From the NCBI RefSeq assembly GCF_012912005.1, contig NZ_JABBEA010000017.1, positions 62,001 through 126,000 on the forward strand: a stretch of DNA of 64,000 nt, read 5' to 3'. Of the stretch, positions 42,970 through 52,578 are shown piece after piece. Under the pieces are notes generated by a model. The model searched no databases and was not told the DNA's origin. It saw only the letters and a program-made list of their open reading frames with translations. Every line of letters begins with the position of its first letter. The first letter of the stretch is position 1. The DNA comes from Paenibacillus sp. SZ31 (GTDB lineage Bacteria; Bacillota; Bacilli; Paenibacillales; Paenibacillaceae). The position numbers and the translations under genes are program-made.

Positions 42970-45900
42970 ATGTCCAGAACAGATTACCCAAAAGAAATGG
43001 CCAAACCTCTGCTTCCGCTGCGTGAAGCGATGGAGCAGACAGGGGACCATACGGCTGTACAGGCTATAACGGATTTAATCAGCAAGGCGGAAATGAAACA
43101 TCTGACGATTGCGTTCTGTGGTCATTTCTCTGCAGGCAAATCGAGTCTCATCAACAGTTTGTGCGGTAAGCGGGTGTTGCCTTCAAGTCCGGTGCCAACA
43201 AGTGCGAATGTGGTGTCCATACGTAATGGTAAGCCGAGAGCGCTTATTTATACTACTCCAAACGTAAGCGCTGACAATGGAGCAGGAACACTTGAAGTTT
43301 CTCCAGAGGAATTGGAGGCGTATTGCAAAAATGGTGGAGCTTACAGTTCAATTGAGGTATGGGATGATATTCCTCTGCTGAAAGATGATGCTGTCCTGCT
43401 GGATACACCAGGTGTGGATTCAACAGATCGCGGACATAGTCTCGCGACCCATTCAGCGCTTCATCTTGCGGATGTGGTGTTCTATGTCATGGACTATAAT
43501 CATGTTCAGTCCGAGACAAACCTTTCATTTGCCAAAAGTCTGTCGGATTGGGGCAAACCGTTGTTTCTGATCGTGAACCAGATCGACAAGCATCGGGAGC
43601 GTGAGCTTTCGTTTGACCAATATACCGAAGGTGTGGAAGCTATATTTGCGGCCTGGGAAGTTAGATATGACGGACTGTTGTTTACTTCCCTTCGTGACAA
43701 GCAGCATCGTTACAACCAGTGGGATGTGCTTCCGGGACTCATTGGACACATGATGCAAGAGAAGGAAGCATTAATCACGCATAGTTTGGCAAGTTCGGCC
43801 AGTCATGTAACGGAGCAACATCTGACAAGGCAAGCGGAGAAACGTGAAGACGAAGAAAGTTCCCTGCTGGATGAGATTGGTGGCAAGGAAGGAATTGAAC
43901 GCTTGGAACGAGAGCTGGAGCTTCTCGATCAGCAAGCAACAGACATTCGTACTGGGCCTTCGCGAGTGCGTGAGAAGTTCAGGGCAGAGCTTGAACCCCT
44001 TCTGGCGAATGCGAATCTTACACCTGCGGATATTCGTGCGTCTGCTGCTACCTATTTGGAGAGTCGCAAACCGGGATTCCGCGTGGGTTTATTGTTCTCA
44101 GGTGGCAAAACCGAGCAGGAGAAACAACGCCGTGCTTCTGAACTGGTCAGACTGTTACAGGATCAGGTTTCCGGACAAGTGGAGGTACATATTCGCACAA
44201 TGCTCAGGCAGTTGGGTGAATCCCATCAGCTATGGGGAGCGGAGTGGGAGCAGGCTCTCAATGCGGAACTGCCTGCTGTAGATGAAGCGCTATTGGAGAT
44301 GAAGCGCAGTGCCAGTGCGGAAGTGTCTCCAGAGTATGTGATTCAATTCAGCAAAGATCTGCGGGGCGAGATTGAGGCCCGCTATCGCAGGTCGGCCATG
44401 ATGCTGGCCGACCGCATGCTGGAGGCGCTGGGCGCGCGAGGCGAGGCCGCGCTCCAGGCGCTGGACGCCAGCCGCGCAGCGCTGCTGGCGCAATCCGCGG
44501 CGGCGGCGCGCTACACGGCGCTCCAGCGCAGCGCCGCCGCAGAGGCAGCAGGGCTGCGCAGCCTGCTGCCCGATGCGGGCCCCCTCCCCTCCGGGCTATT
44601 GCCGGAGGTGAAGGGCCCGCACGTGCCCGCGGTGCCTGAACCGGGCGAAGCTCCCGGTTCGCATGCGGGCACGTCAGCGTCAGTGGCTGCGCAGCCACTG
44701 ACGCAAGAGGCACCGCCGCAGCAGCGCGCAGTCGCAGCGGCGGTGCCTGGGCCATCGGCGGCTGGCGCTGAACGCCGCCGACGCCTGGACGCAGCAGCGG
44801 CACGGCTTGAAGCCGCTGCTGCGCTGGTAGAGCCGTACCCCGCCATGGGGTCGGCGGTACAGGATCTGCGTGCACGCGCGGCTTCGCTTGCGGGCGGCAC
44901 GTTCACTCTGGCGCTGTTCGGAGCATTCAGCGCCGGCAAATCCTCCTTCGCCAACGCGTTGCTGGGCGAAGCTGTACTACCCGTCTCGCCGCATCCAACG
45001 ACAGCGGCGATTAATCGGATCATGGCTCCTGCCGGGGGCGCGGAGCATGGTACAGCCCGGGTCCGCATGAAGACCCGGGACGCCTTCCAGGAAGATCTCG
45101 GCTATTCCTTCCGATTGCTCGGACTCGGCGAGCCTGGAGCGGAGTGGCAGAAGCGAGTTAAATCGCTCTCTCCACAGGATGTGCATCCGGCGGGGCGCCC
45201 GCACTACAGCTTTTTGCAGGCGGCAGCATCCGGTTGGGAAGAGACAGCGGACCAGCTGGGTCAGGATGTGCTGGTGGATCTGGAGGGTTACCGTAACTTT
45301 GTCGCAAACGAGAAGAAGTCCTGTTTTGTAGACAGTATCGATCTGTATTACAGTTGCGATGTAACGGAACAAGGCATTGTGTTGGTGGACACGCCAGGAG
45401 CAGACTCCGTGAATGCTCGTCATACGGGTGTAACCTTCAATTATATGAAGAATGCGGATGCACTCATTTTCGTAACGTATTACAACCATGCGTTCTCTCA
45501 AGGAGATCGTCAGTTCCTGAACCAGTTGGGACGTGTCAAAGACAGTTCTGCCATGGATCAGATGTTCTTTGTTGTGAATGCCAGTGATCTGTCTTCCTCT
45601 GAGGAAGAACTGGATCAGGTTCTCGATCATGTGAGTACCCAACTGCGCAGTAATGGAATTCGGGCACCAAGACTTTTCCCGGTATCAAGCATACAGGCGA
45701 TGGAAGGCAAGATGGCCGGGGATTCGAATCTGCTGGAGCAATCCGGATTTATCCGGTTTGAGGAAGAGTTCAACCAATTTGCTGGCAGAGAATTAGCCGA
45801 TCTTGCCGTCGGTGGTGCTTCCGAAGAGATGGCACGTGTCATTCAGCGGCTGAAGAAGCGTGCGGAGGATGCAGCTCAGGGTGAGGAAGCATTGCAGCAG

Positions 45901-46653
45901 CGGCGGGATGAACTGGAGACCATTCAGGGACAGTCACGTCAACGCATACAGCGACTTGCAGAGCGATCCATGAAGGAAGAATTGTCTCAGGAAACAGCAG
46001 AATTGCTGTTCCATGTGCGGCAGCGACTTGCCTATCGTCTTGGTCTATTCATGGCAGAAGCATTCCATCCATCCGTACTTCGGGAGGATCGTGGCAATTT
46101 GAAGACGGCTTTTGCAGCCTGTGGACGTGAACTGTTACGCATGATTGCCATCGAACTGGAGCAGGAACTGCTCGCCACAACCCTCAGACTCGAACAGGCA
46201 GGTCAGACCTGGCTGATGAAGCAAGTTACGGAATGTATAGACGAGGTGAGACAGTTATCTGGGGGTGTAGATGTATCACTGCCACTGAACGAACGTTGGA
46301 GTACACCTGTGCTTGAAGAGGTTCGGCTGGAAGAACCGTCCGGATGGAAAAGCTATTTGAATTACTTCCGTAATCCGAAGCAGTTCTTCGAAGGGGATGG
46401 GCGTCAGCGGTTACAAGAGGCACTTGATCCTGTCCTCAAACAGATGATCATTGAAGTTCTTCCTGCTGCGCAAGACAAGCTGATTCAGTTTTATGACAAC
46501 CAGCTTCTTCAATCCTTGCAACACCAATCCCGACAGTTGGAAGAACGTCTGGACGAGGCGGTGAGCGGAATTCAAGATACCCTGGAAAGCGGAATTCCTG
46601 CCGAGCAATGGTCGAGCTTGTCTGTACAACTGGAACAGATGGAACGCAGTTAA
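42970..46653 (+). CDS. Tandem dynamin-family GTPase (DynA-like)
   Basis: The 1227-residue protein carries two dynamin-like GTPase modules in one chain, as in B. subtilis DynA, a membrane-fusing and membrane-protecting protein. Module 1: G1 GHFSAGKSS (51-59), G3 DTPGVDS, G4 NQID. Module 2: G1 GAFSAGKSS (from residue 651), G3 DTPGADS, and a G4-like VNASD. Each is followed by long helical stalks. The middle (about residues 475-650) is Ala/Pro/Arg-rich and very GC-rich, unlike the flanks, and looks like an expanded linker with a partly helical segment (AAARLEAAAAL). The protein is likely cytosolic and membrane-associating. It is followed by a strong terminator, so it is probably monocistronic. 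Confidence 0.88.
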   Translation: MSRTDYPKEMAKPLLPLREAMEQTGDHTAVQAITDLISKAEMKHLTIAFCGHFSAGKSSLINSLCGKRVLPSSPVPTSANVVSIRNGKPRALIYTTPNVSADNGAGTLEVSPEELEAYCKNGGAYSSIEVWDDIPLLKDDAVLLDTPGVDSTDRGHSLATHSALHLADVVFYVMDYNHVQSETNLSFAKSLSDWGKPLFLIVNQIDKHRERELSFDQYTEGVEAIFAAWEVRYDGLLFTSLRDKQHRYNQWDVLPGLIGHMMQEKEALITHSLASSASHVTEQHLTRQAEKREDEESSLLDEIGGKEGIERLERELELLDQQATDIRTGPSRVREKFRAELEPLLANANLTPADIRASAATYLESRKPGFRVGLLFSGGKTEQEKQRRASELVRLLQDQVSGQVEVHIRTMLRQLGESHQLWGAEWEQALNAELPAVDEALLEMKRSASAEVSPEYVIQFSKDLRGEIEARYRRSAMMLADRMLEALGARGEAALQALDASRAALLAQSAAAARYTALQRSAAAEAAGLRSLLPDAGPLPSGLLPEVKGPHVPAVPEPGEAPGSHAGTSASVAAQPLTQEAPPQQRAVAAAVPGPSAAGAERRRRLDAAAARLEAAAALVEPYPAMGSAVQDLRARAASLAGGTFTLALFGAFSAGKSSFANALLGEAVLPVSPHPTTAAINRIMAPAGGAEHGTARVRMKTRDAFQEDLGYSFRLLGLGEPGAEWQKRVKSLSPQDVHPAGRPHYSFLQAAASGWEETADQLGQDVLVDLEGYRNFVANEKKSCFVDSIDLYYSCDVTEQGIVLVDTPGADSVNARHTGVTFNYMKNADALIFVTYYNHAFSQGDRQFLNQLGRVKDSSAMDQMFFVVNASDLSSSEEELDQVLDHVSTQLRSNGIRAPRLFPVSSIQAMEGKMAGDSNLLEQSGFIRFEEEFNQFAGRELADLAVGGASEEMARVIQRLKKRAEDAAQGEEALQQRRDELETIQGQSRQRIQRLAERSMKEELSQETAELLFHVRQRLAYRLGLFMAEAFHPSVLREDRGNLKTAFAACGRELLRMIAIELEQELLATTLRLEQAGQTWLMKQVTECIDEVRQLSGGVDVSLPLNERWSTPVLEEVRLEEPSGWKSYLNYFRNPKQFFEGDGRQRLQEALDPVLKQMIIEVLPAAQDKLIQFYDNQLLQSLQHQSRQLEERLDEAVSGIQDTLESGIPAEQWSSLSVQLEQMERS

Positions 46654-46744
46654 ATTCGCGGTATAACGCGTAATCTCTGGAAGTCTTTGTAAAACAAAAT
46701 GAATGATACAGCAACAGATTGAAAATGTTGCGTAAATCAACCCA

Positions 46745-46787
46745 AAAAGGCTCCTGCCGAAAAGGCATACAGGGAGCCTTTTTTTGG
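46745..46787 (+). terminator. Intrinsic terminator after the dynamin gene
   Basis: AAAAAGGCTCC and GGGAGCCTTTTTTT form the stem around an inner CTGCCGAAAAGGCATACAG loop that can pair partly. Confidence 0.9.
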
Positions 46788-46901
46788 TACGAACAACCTG
46801 AAATAAAGAGAATATTCAAACATTTGATTGAAAGGTGGGTATTTACCTTCGTTAATGCGTCAATAAGCTGAAAGCAGGCAGAATATGGTCTGTTATTCGC
46901 T

Positions 46902-46930
46902 TTGCCGCGAATGGGGTACGGTGATAAACT
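46902..46930 (+). promoter_or_regulatory. Candidate promoter of the ABC exporter operon
   Basis: TTGCCG (46902-46907), 17 bases, TAAACT (46925-46930). It lies 48 bases before the ATG. The rest of 46788-46977 is unremarkable. Confidence 0.45.
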
Positions 46931-46977
46931 TCATAAATGTTCATAGTATTTTTGAACGACATAAGAGGAGGAGAAAC

Positions 46978-48750
46978 ATGGATGTTCTTAGGCAACTGCA
47001 AACCTTTTTTTGGGAAAAGCGAACGTATTTATTTGTATCAATCTTGTTCCTCGCCTTAGCGACCGCACTTGGGTTAGTGTATCCGTACATGCTGAGGATA
47101 CTGATTGATGACATTATTGTTCCGCGAACTTTTGAAGACGTTCCCATAATTGCCTTGACTGTGTTAGGTGTAGTTATTTTGAAAGCGGGAATGCAGTTTT
47201 TACATGGGTTTTTTGGAGGGCGCTTGGGTAACTTCCTGGCGTACAGACTTCGTAACGCATGTTACGAAAAGCTTCAATTTTTATCCTTCCGTTATTATGA
47301 TACGGCCAAGACAGGTGATCTGATGTCCCGCCTCACGGGAGATTTGGAAGCCATCCGTAACTTTATCGGATTTGGTTTCGCCCAGATTCTTAACATGATT
47401 TTCATGGTCGTATTCGGCGCAATCATGATGATGACCATGAGTTGGCAGCTTACGCTGTTCACGCTCATATGCATCCCATTACTTGCCTTCGTTGCGCTGA
47501 GATTCGAATCCAAAATTCACCCTGCGTTTCAGGAGATGCGGCTGGCGCTCAGTTCACTGACGACAGCGGTACAGGAGAATATCACTGGCGTACGTACGGT
47601 AAAATCCTTTGCACGTGAGCCATATGAAGTGGAGAAATTCTCCACACGTAATGAACGTTACAAGACGAATCAGATTCATGCCGCAACATTGTGGAGTCGC
47701 TATTTTCCGATCATGGAGATTCTTGCTTCGGTAAGCATCGTGCTGTTGCTGGTGATCGGTGGAAGAATGGTTATACAGAAGACGCTGACACTCGGTGAAC
47801 TCGTTGCCTTTTTCAGTTTGATCTGGTACATAATCGGTCCAATGTGGAACCTTGGGTTCCATATCAACAACTATACGCAATCCAAAGCTTCAGGTGAACG
47901 GGTGCTCGAACTGCTGAATACGCCAGTGGATGTTGAAGAAACGCAAGATCCGGTCATTGTGGAGGCAGACCAGGTGAACGGCCATGTGACATTTGAATCC
48001 GTTACCTTTGCCTACGGCAACAAAATGCCAGCGGTAACTGATATTAATTTTGATGCTGCACCCGGTTCTGTAATCGGTTTCCTCGGGGGAACAGGTTCAG
48101 GTAAATCGACCATCATTCAGCTTCTGATGCGTGCATATAACGTCAACTCGGGTTCGATCAAGCTGGATGGCAAAAATATCAAAGACATAGGCATCCGCAG
48201 TTTGCGGAGTCAGATCGCTTCTGTTTTCCAGGAAACATTCCTGTTCTCATCCAGTATTCGTAATAATATTTCCTACGGACTTAAGAACGTCACCACGGAT
48301 GAGATTATCCGTGCAGCCAAGCTGGCCAAGGCTCATGACTTCATTATGGAGTTCCCGGATGGATATGACACGGTGGTTGGTGAACGCGGCATGGGATTAT
48401 CGGGTGGACAGAAACAGCGGATTGCGATCGCAAGGGCTTTGCTGAAAAATCCGAAAATTCTGGTACTTGATGATGCAACCAGCGCCGTGGATATGGAGAC
48501 GGAACATGAGATTCAATCCGGTTTCCAGGAAGTTATGCGCGGCAGAACGACATTTATTATTGCACACCGGATATCTTCACTACGACATGCAGATGAGATT
48601 CTGGTGCTTGATGAAGGTCGCGTGGTACAACGTGGTAAACATACCGAACTCATTGAAGTGCCTGGACCATACCAGGATGTTTATAAAATTCAATATGCAG
48701 ATTATATTGCCCGCGGTAAGCGGGAGGCTGGGGAGCAGGTGAATTCATGA
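46978..48750 (+). CDS. ABC exporter subunit 1 (membrane and ATPase domains fused), non-canonical ATP site
   Basis: A 590-residue half-transporter: six membrane helices (about 1-310, ABC_membrane type) and a C-terminal nucleotide-binding domain with GFLGGTGSGKSTII (Walker A), LSGGQKQRIAIARALL (canonical signature), and Walker B ILVLDDATSAVD, in which Asp replaces the catalytic Glu. It therefore contributes the degenerate site of a heterodimer. The ATG at 46978 has AGGAGGAG upstream; a longer frame starts at 46885 without a site. It overlaps the second subunit by 4 bases (ATGA). It resembles B. subtilis YfiB/YknU-type multidrug or lipid exporters; substrate unknown. Confidence 0.9.
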   Translation: MDVLRQLQTFFWEKRTYLFVSILFLALATALGLVYPYMLRILIDDIIVPRTFEDVPIIALTVLGVVILKAGMQFLHGFFGGRLGNFLAYRLRNACYEKLQFLSFRYYDTAKTGDLMSRLTGDLEAIRNFIGFGFAQILNMIFMVVFGAIMMMTMSWQLTLFTLICIPLLAFVALRFESKIHPAFQEMRLALSSLTTAVQENITGVRTVKSFAREPYEVEKFSTRNERYKTNQIHAATLWSRYFPIMEILASVSIVLLLVIGGRMVIQKTLTLGELVAFFSLIWYIIGPMWNLGFHINNYTQSKASGERVLELLNTPVDVEETQDPVIVEADQVNGHVTFESVTFAYGNKMPAVTDINFDAAPGSVIGFLGGTGSGKSTIIQLLMRAYNVNSGSIKLDGKNIKDIGIRSLRSQIASVFQETFLFSSSIRNNISYGLKNVTTDEIIRAAKLAKAHDFIMEFPDGYDTVVGERGMGLSGGQKQRIAIARALLKNPKILVLDDATSAVDMETEHEIQSGFQEVMRGRTTFIIAHRISSLRHADEILVLDEGRVVQRGKHTELIEVPGPYQDVYKIQYADYIARGKREAGEQVNS

Positions 48751-50597
48751 GTGCCGAAACGATAGCAGACAGGCGCGAGGCCAAAGGCGCCTCTGAGAAG
48801 AAACTGAATGAACGATTTGTGTATCAGGACGATGAAATTATTGAAAAGCCGTTTAACTGGAAAGAATTCGGACGTTTGTTTGCATACATGAAACCATATG
48901 CGAAACAACTGCTACCACTCGTTATTCTAATGATGATCTTGGGTACCATTACGAAATTGTCCGTACCATTTCTGATCAGTCTGGCGATTGACCGGGCCAT
49001 CGCACCGGCAACAGGGTTGCCAAGTATGACTATGCTTTATTGGATAGCAGGCTCTATATTATTCTTGTATCTCGTTCAATGGGCTGCCAATACGTACCGG
49101 ATCAAACTGACCAATATTATTGGACAGCGCGTTATTTATGATCTTCGCTCGGATCTGTTCAAGCATATCCAGAAGCTGTCCTTTAACTTTTTTGACAAAA
49201 GACCGGCAGGTTCGGTACTGGTACGTGTTACGAATGATATTAACTCCCTTCAGGATCTGTTTACCAACGGTGCAGTTAACGTCATGATCGACTGCGTACA
49301 GCTCCTAGGGATCATTGTGATCCTGCTGTTGATTAACTGGAAACTGGGTCTTGCCGTAATTATTACGGTACCGATCATGTTTATCATCTCGACCAAACTG
49401 CGGGTGCTGATCCGTCGTGCCTGGCAGGATGTGCGCATGAAAAACTCTCGGATTAACTCCCACTTGAATGAATCCATTCAGGGGATTCGAGTGACTCAGG
49501 CTTACACACAGGAAAAAGAGAACATGAAGTATTTTGACAACATGAATCTGTCCAGCAAAAAGTCATGGGATAGAGCATCAGCGATGAACCAGGGCTTCGG
49601 ACCACTGATTGAGATTACTGGTGGATTCGGTACATTAATCCTCTTCTGGTTTGGTGCTTACCTGATTCAGGAAGGTCAATTGACTGTGGGATTACTTGTT
49701 GCTTTTGCCAACTATGTCGGCAACTTCTGGGACCCAATCAACCGTCTGGGACAGATGTATAATCAGCTGTTGGTTGCGATGGCATCATCGGAGCGTATCT
49801 TCGAATTCATGGATGAAAAGCCAAGTATCGCAGATAAACCAGGTGCCAAGCCACTTCCTTCTATTAAAGGAGATATCGCATTCGAAAATGTGGTGTTCGA
49901 ATACGAGAAGGGCAGACAGGCGCTGAAAGGAATCAGTTTCTCTGCGGCTGCTGGCCAATCGATTGCACTTGTCGGTCATACGGGCTCAGGTAAAAGTACG
50001 ATCATCAATCTGATCAGTCGTTTCTATGATATATCTGGCGGACGTCTCACCATTGACGGACAGGATGTGCGGGATGTAACGGTAGAGAGTTTACGCAGCC
50101 AGATCAGTATTGTATTGCAGGATACGTTCATCTTCTCGGGCACCATTCGTGACAATATTCGATTTGGACGATTGGATGCAACCAATGAAGAAGTGGAGGA
50201 CGCGGCAAAAGCAGTCAATGCACATGAGTTCATCATGAAGCTGCCTGGCGGATATGATACCGAAGTAGAGGAACGCGGTAACGTATTGTCCATGGGACAA
50301 CGGCAATTGTTATCCTTTGCCCGTGCGCTCCTCGCTAATCCGCGCATATTGATTCTGGATGAAGCTACAGCCAGCATCGACACCGAAACAGAGCTGAAAA
50401 TTCAGGAAGCGTTGAAGGTACTGTTACAGGGAAGAACGTCCTTTATGGTCGCTCACCGTCTCTCCACTATCCGGAATGCAGATAACATTATCGTCTTGGA
50501 TCATGGTGAAATTAAAGAAGAAGGAAACCATGAGCAGCTTATTCAAAAACAAGGCATCTATAATGGATTAATAGAAGCTCAATACAGATTTTTGTGA
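48747..50597 (+). CDS. ABC exporter subunit 2, canonical catalytic Walker B
   Basis: A 616-residue partner half-transporter: N-terminal cytosolic extension (about 1-50), six membrane helices (about 55-345) and an ATPase domain with ALVGHTGSGKSTIIN (Walker A), a diverged signature LSMGQRQLLSFARALL, and Walker B ILILDEATASID with the catalytic Glu. Combined with subunit 1 (signature LSGGQ, Walker B Asp) the pair yields one competent and one degenerate ATP site, as in TM287/288-type exporters. Translational overlap supports strict pairing. It resembles YfiC/YknV. Confidence 0.9.
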   Translation: MSAETIADRREAKGASEKKLNERFVYQDDEIIEKPFNWKEFGRLFAYMKPYAKQLLPLVILMMILGTITKLSVPFLISLAIDRAIAPATGLPSMTMLYWIAGSILFLYLVQWAANTYRIKLTNIIGQRVIYDLRSDLFKHIQKLSFNFFDKRPAGSVLVRVTNDINSLQDLFTNGAVNVMIDCVQLLGIIVILLLINWKLGLAVIITVPIMFIISTKLRVLIRRAWQDVRMKNSRINSHLNESIQGIRVTQAYTQEKENMKYFDNMNLSSKKSWDRASAMNQGFGPLIEITGGFGTLILFWFGAYLIQEGQLTVGLLVAFANYVGNFWDPINRLGQMYNQLLVAMASSERIFEFMDEKPSIADKPGAKPLPSIKGDIAFENVVFEYEKGRQALKGISFSAAAGQSIALVGHTGSGKSTIINLISRFYDISGGRLTIDGQDVRDVTVESLRSQISIVLQDTFIFSGTIRDNIRFGRLDATNEEVEDAAKAVNAHEFIMKLPGGYDTEVEERGNVLSMGQRQLLSFARALLANPRILILDEATASIDTETELKIQEALKVLLQGRTSFMVAHRLSTIRNADNIIVLDHGEIKEEGNHEQLIQKQGIYNGLIEAQYRFL

Positions 50598-50643
50598 TGA
50601 ACTTTTTGGACGCCCATTAAGCGTCTGATCACCTATGAACTTA

Positions 50644-50736
50644 TAACACTCTGGCGTTCTTTAGCCTGATCCTTCAATAATAAGTACATCTTATTCATTG
50701 AAGACAGGCATAGAGGATAGCCGGAGTGTTTTTTTT
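50644..50736 (+). terminator. Long-loop intrinsic terminator after the ABC exporter
   Basis: ACACTCTGGC (about 50648-50657) pairs with GCCGGAGTGT (with one mismatch) about 65 bases later, followed by eight T residues. The intervening sequence has further pairing (TTCAATAATAAG with CTTATTCATTGAA). Confidence 0.75.
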
Positions 50737-50808
50737 AATCGGTAGTGTGGTATGTTATATTTTTGAAGAATGAAATGTATACAATCGTTCATGGCTGGAG
50801 GGAGATCA

Positions 50809-52449
50809 ATGCAAATGCACAACAACGAAATAAAATCAGAGCATTTTGATCACCTGGATCATATGAACTTTAGGCTCATTAATGTCAATTATACGAGTGG
50901 TCCTGCGACGGAGTGGCTTCTGAGGAAACACTTCATTGAAACATACATGTTATTATTTGTAGCCAGTGGACAAGGCTGGTTAAAGATCGATGGGAGTTTC
51001 ATCGAATTAAAGGCTGGTGGACTGTACATAGGCTTCCCAGGGCAGCTGGTTGAGGCGAATGTGCGTTCGTTGGATGAACGAGGCGTGTATCACATGAACT
51101 TTGATGTCATGTACGCACTGGAGCAGGAGGGTGAAACAGCCCTGGATATGATGAAACAACTTTTGCGTAATGAAGTGAATGGTGAGGTCACCTCATCTTC
51201 ACCCGTTGCTGTTGGCGTGATCTGCCAGATGATTTACCACCATACATTGAAGAAGGATGGCTTGCAACGGTACTATGGTCAGATCCGTTTTCAGGAACTG
51301 CTGTATACCATGTTTTACGACGGAGCCTATGCAGAAAAGACGGATCTGACTTCACCGATTGAACATGTTAAAGCCTATATGGAGCAGAATTACGCGAAGA
51401 GATTAACCATCGAGGAATTAGCAAATGTTGCACGAATGAGCCCGCGACACTTCATGCGTTTATTCAAAAAAAGATATGGCTACAGTCCAGTGGATTATTT
51501 GACCTTTTATCGAATCAAACAAGCCCAGATCTTAATGAGAAATGATCACAGTTATCGACTCAAGGATGTGGCATCGTACGTGGGTTATCAGGATGAGACG
51601 TATTTCCGTCGTAAATTTAAACAAATCTCCGGTATTCCACCGGCAGCATTTATACGTAATAGCAAACAAAAAATTGCTGCGGTTCATTCTGTGAGCATTG
51701 GCATACTGCTTGCATTGCAGATCATTCCCTGTGCTGCGCGGGCAAGTCATCCGTGGACATACTATTACAGACGTAAATATGAAACGGACAAAGTTATGCC
51801 ACTCGCAGAGGAGGAGACCATCTGGCTGGAACAGCTTCGATTAGTTAAACCTGATTATATTATTACCGCTGGCACGGAGTCTGCGGCTCTGCAAAGTCAG
51901 CTTCACTCCATTGCTCCTGTGTGTGACCTACCGTGGGAAAAAGGCGATTGGAGAGAACATTTGAGATATGTTGCAAGCTTTTTGGACAGATCGGATATTG
52001 CAGAGGTATGGCTTCAAAGATATGAAGAGAAGGCAACAATTATTAAGAATCAGCTTGCAGATTTCATACGTAAAGACAGGCTGGTTGTGCTCAAAGTATA
52101 TGGCGAAAAATTGCAGATGTTAGGCCAAAGGAGCATTGCTTCCGTTTTTTACGTTGATATGCAAATGGAGGGTCCCGAAGGAATTGAGACTTATTGGGAA
52201 CGGGGCACAGTGAGCATTAAGGAGCTGTCTGTTCTCAACGTTGAAAGAATATTACTGATTGTGGGTGATGATGAGACATCCAGGCAGACATGGACTGATG
52301 TACGGAAGTCTGAAGAATGGCTTGCGTTGTTGGCGGTGCAGAATGGCAGAGTGGACATCCTTTTGTCGAGCGTCCTGCTGGACTACACTGCGTTTACCCA
52401 TGAGCTTATGTTGGATGAAATATTAAAACTATGGCAAGATCGTCCATAG
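50809..52449 (+). CDS. AraC-family regulator fused to a binding-protein-like domain (second copy)
   Basis: A 546-residue regulator: N-terminal cupin-like sensing region (about 1-170), AraC helix-turn-helix pair (about 185-290: LTIEELANVARMSPRHFMRLFKK and LKDVASYVGYQDETYFRRKFK), then a segment of about 255 residues resembling the type III binding fold (for example LVKPDYIITAGTES, SIAPVCDLPWEKGDWREHL). The tail is similar by eye to the lipoprotein encoded just downstream (APTVLLPQRDDWRDELRDMAKILDK in that protein), suggesting the same sensor design as the first iron locus. ATG 50809 follows GGAGGGAG. No Fur box was seen before it. Confidence 0.83.
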   Translation: MQMHNNEIKSEHFDHLDHMNFRLINVNYTSGPATEWLLRKHFIETYMLLFVASGQGWLKIDGSFIELKAGGLYIGFPGQLVEANVRSLDERGVYHMNFDVMYALEQEGETALDMMKQLLRNEVNGEVTSSSPVAVGVICQMIYHHTLKKDGLQRYYGQIRFQELLYTMFYDGAYAEKTDLTSPIEHVKAYMEQNYAKRLTIEELANVARMSPRHFMRLFKKRYGYSPVDYLTFYRIKQAQILMRNDHSYRLKDVASYVGYQDETYFRRKFKQISGIPPAAFIRNSKQKIAAVHSVSIGILLALQIIPCAARASHPWTYYYRRKYETDKVMPLAEEETIWLEQLRLVKPDYIITAGTESAALQSQLHSIAPVCDLPWEKGDWREHLRYVASFLDRSDIAEVWLQRYEEKATIIKNQLADFIRKDRLVVLKVYGEKLQMLGQRSIASVFYVDMQMEGPEGIETYWERGTVSIKELSVLNVERILLIVGDDETSRQTWTDVRKSEEWLALLAVQNGRVDILLSSVLLDYTAFTHELMLDEILKLWQDRP

Positions 52450-52492
52450 CAAAAAGTCTGAATAGTCAATATCATGCCAGAAGATATTTTAT

Positions 52493-52535
52493 TATACTAC
52501 TCCTATATCTTAGTGATAATGATAATTATTATTGA
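52493..52535 (+). promoter_or_regulatory. Promoter -10 and Fur box before the second binding-lipoprotein gene
   Basis: TATACT lies at 52493-52498 with a weak -35. A Fur box follows at 52514-52535; the core at 52520-52534 reads TGATAATTATTATTG, two mismatches to TGATAATNATTATCA, flanked by a further TGATAATGA repeat. Confidence 0.75.
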
Positions 52536-52578
52536 TTAAACATTGTCATATTAATGACTTATAGGGGGTACATAGAGA

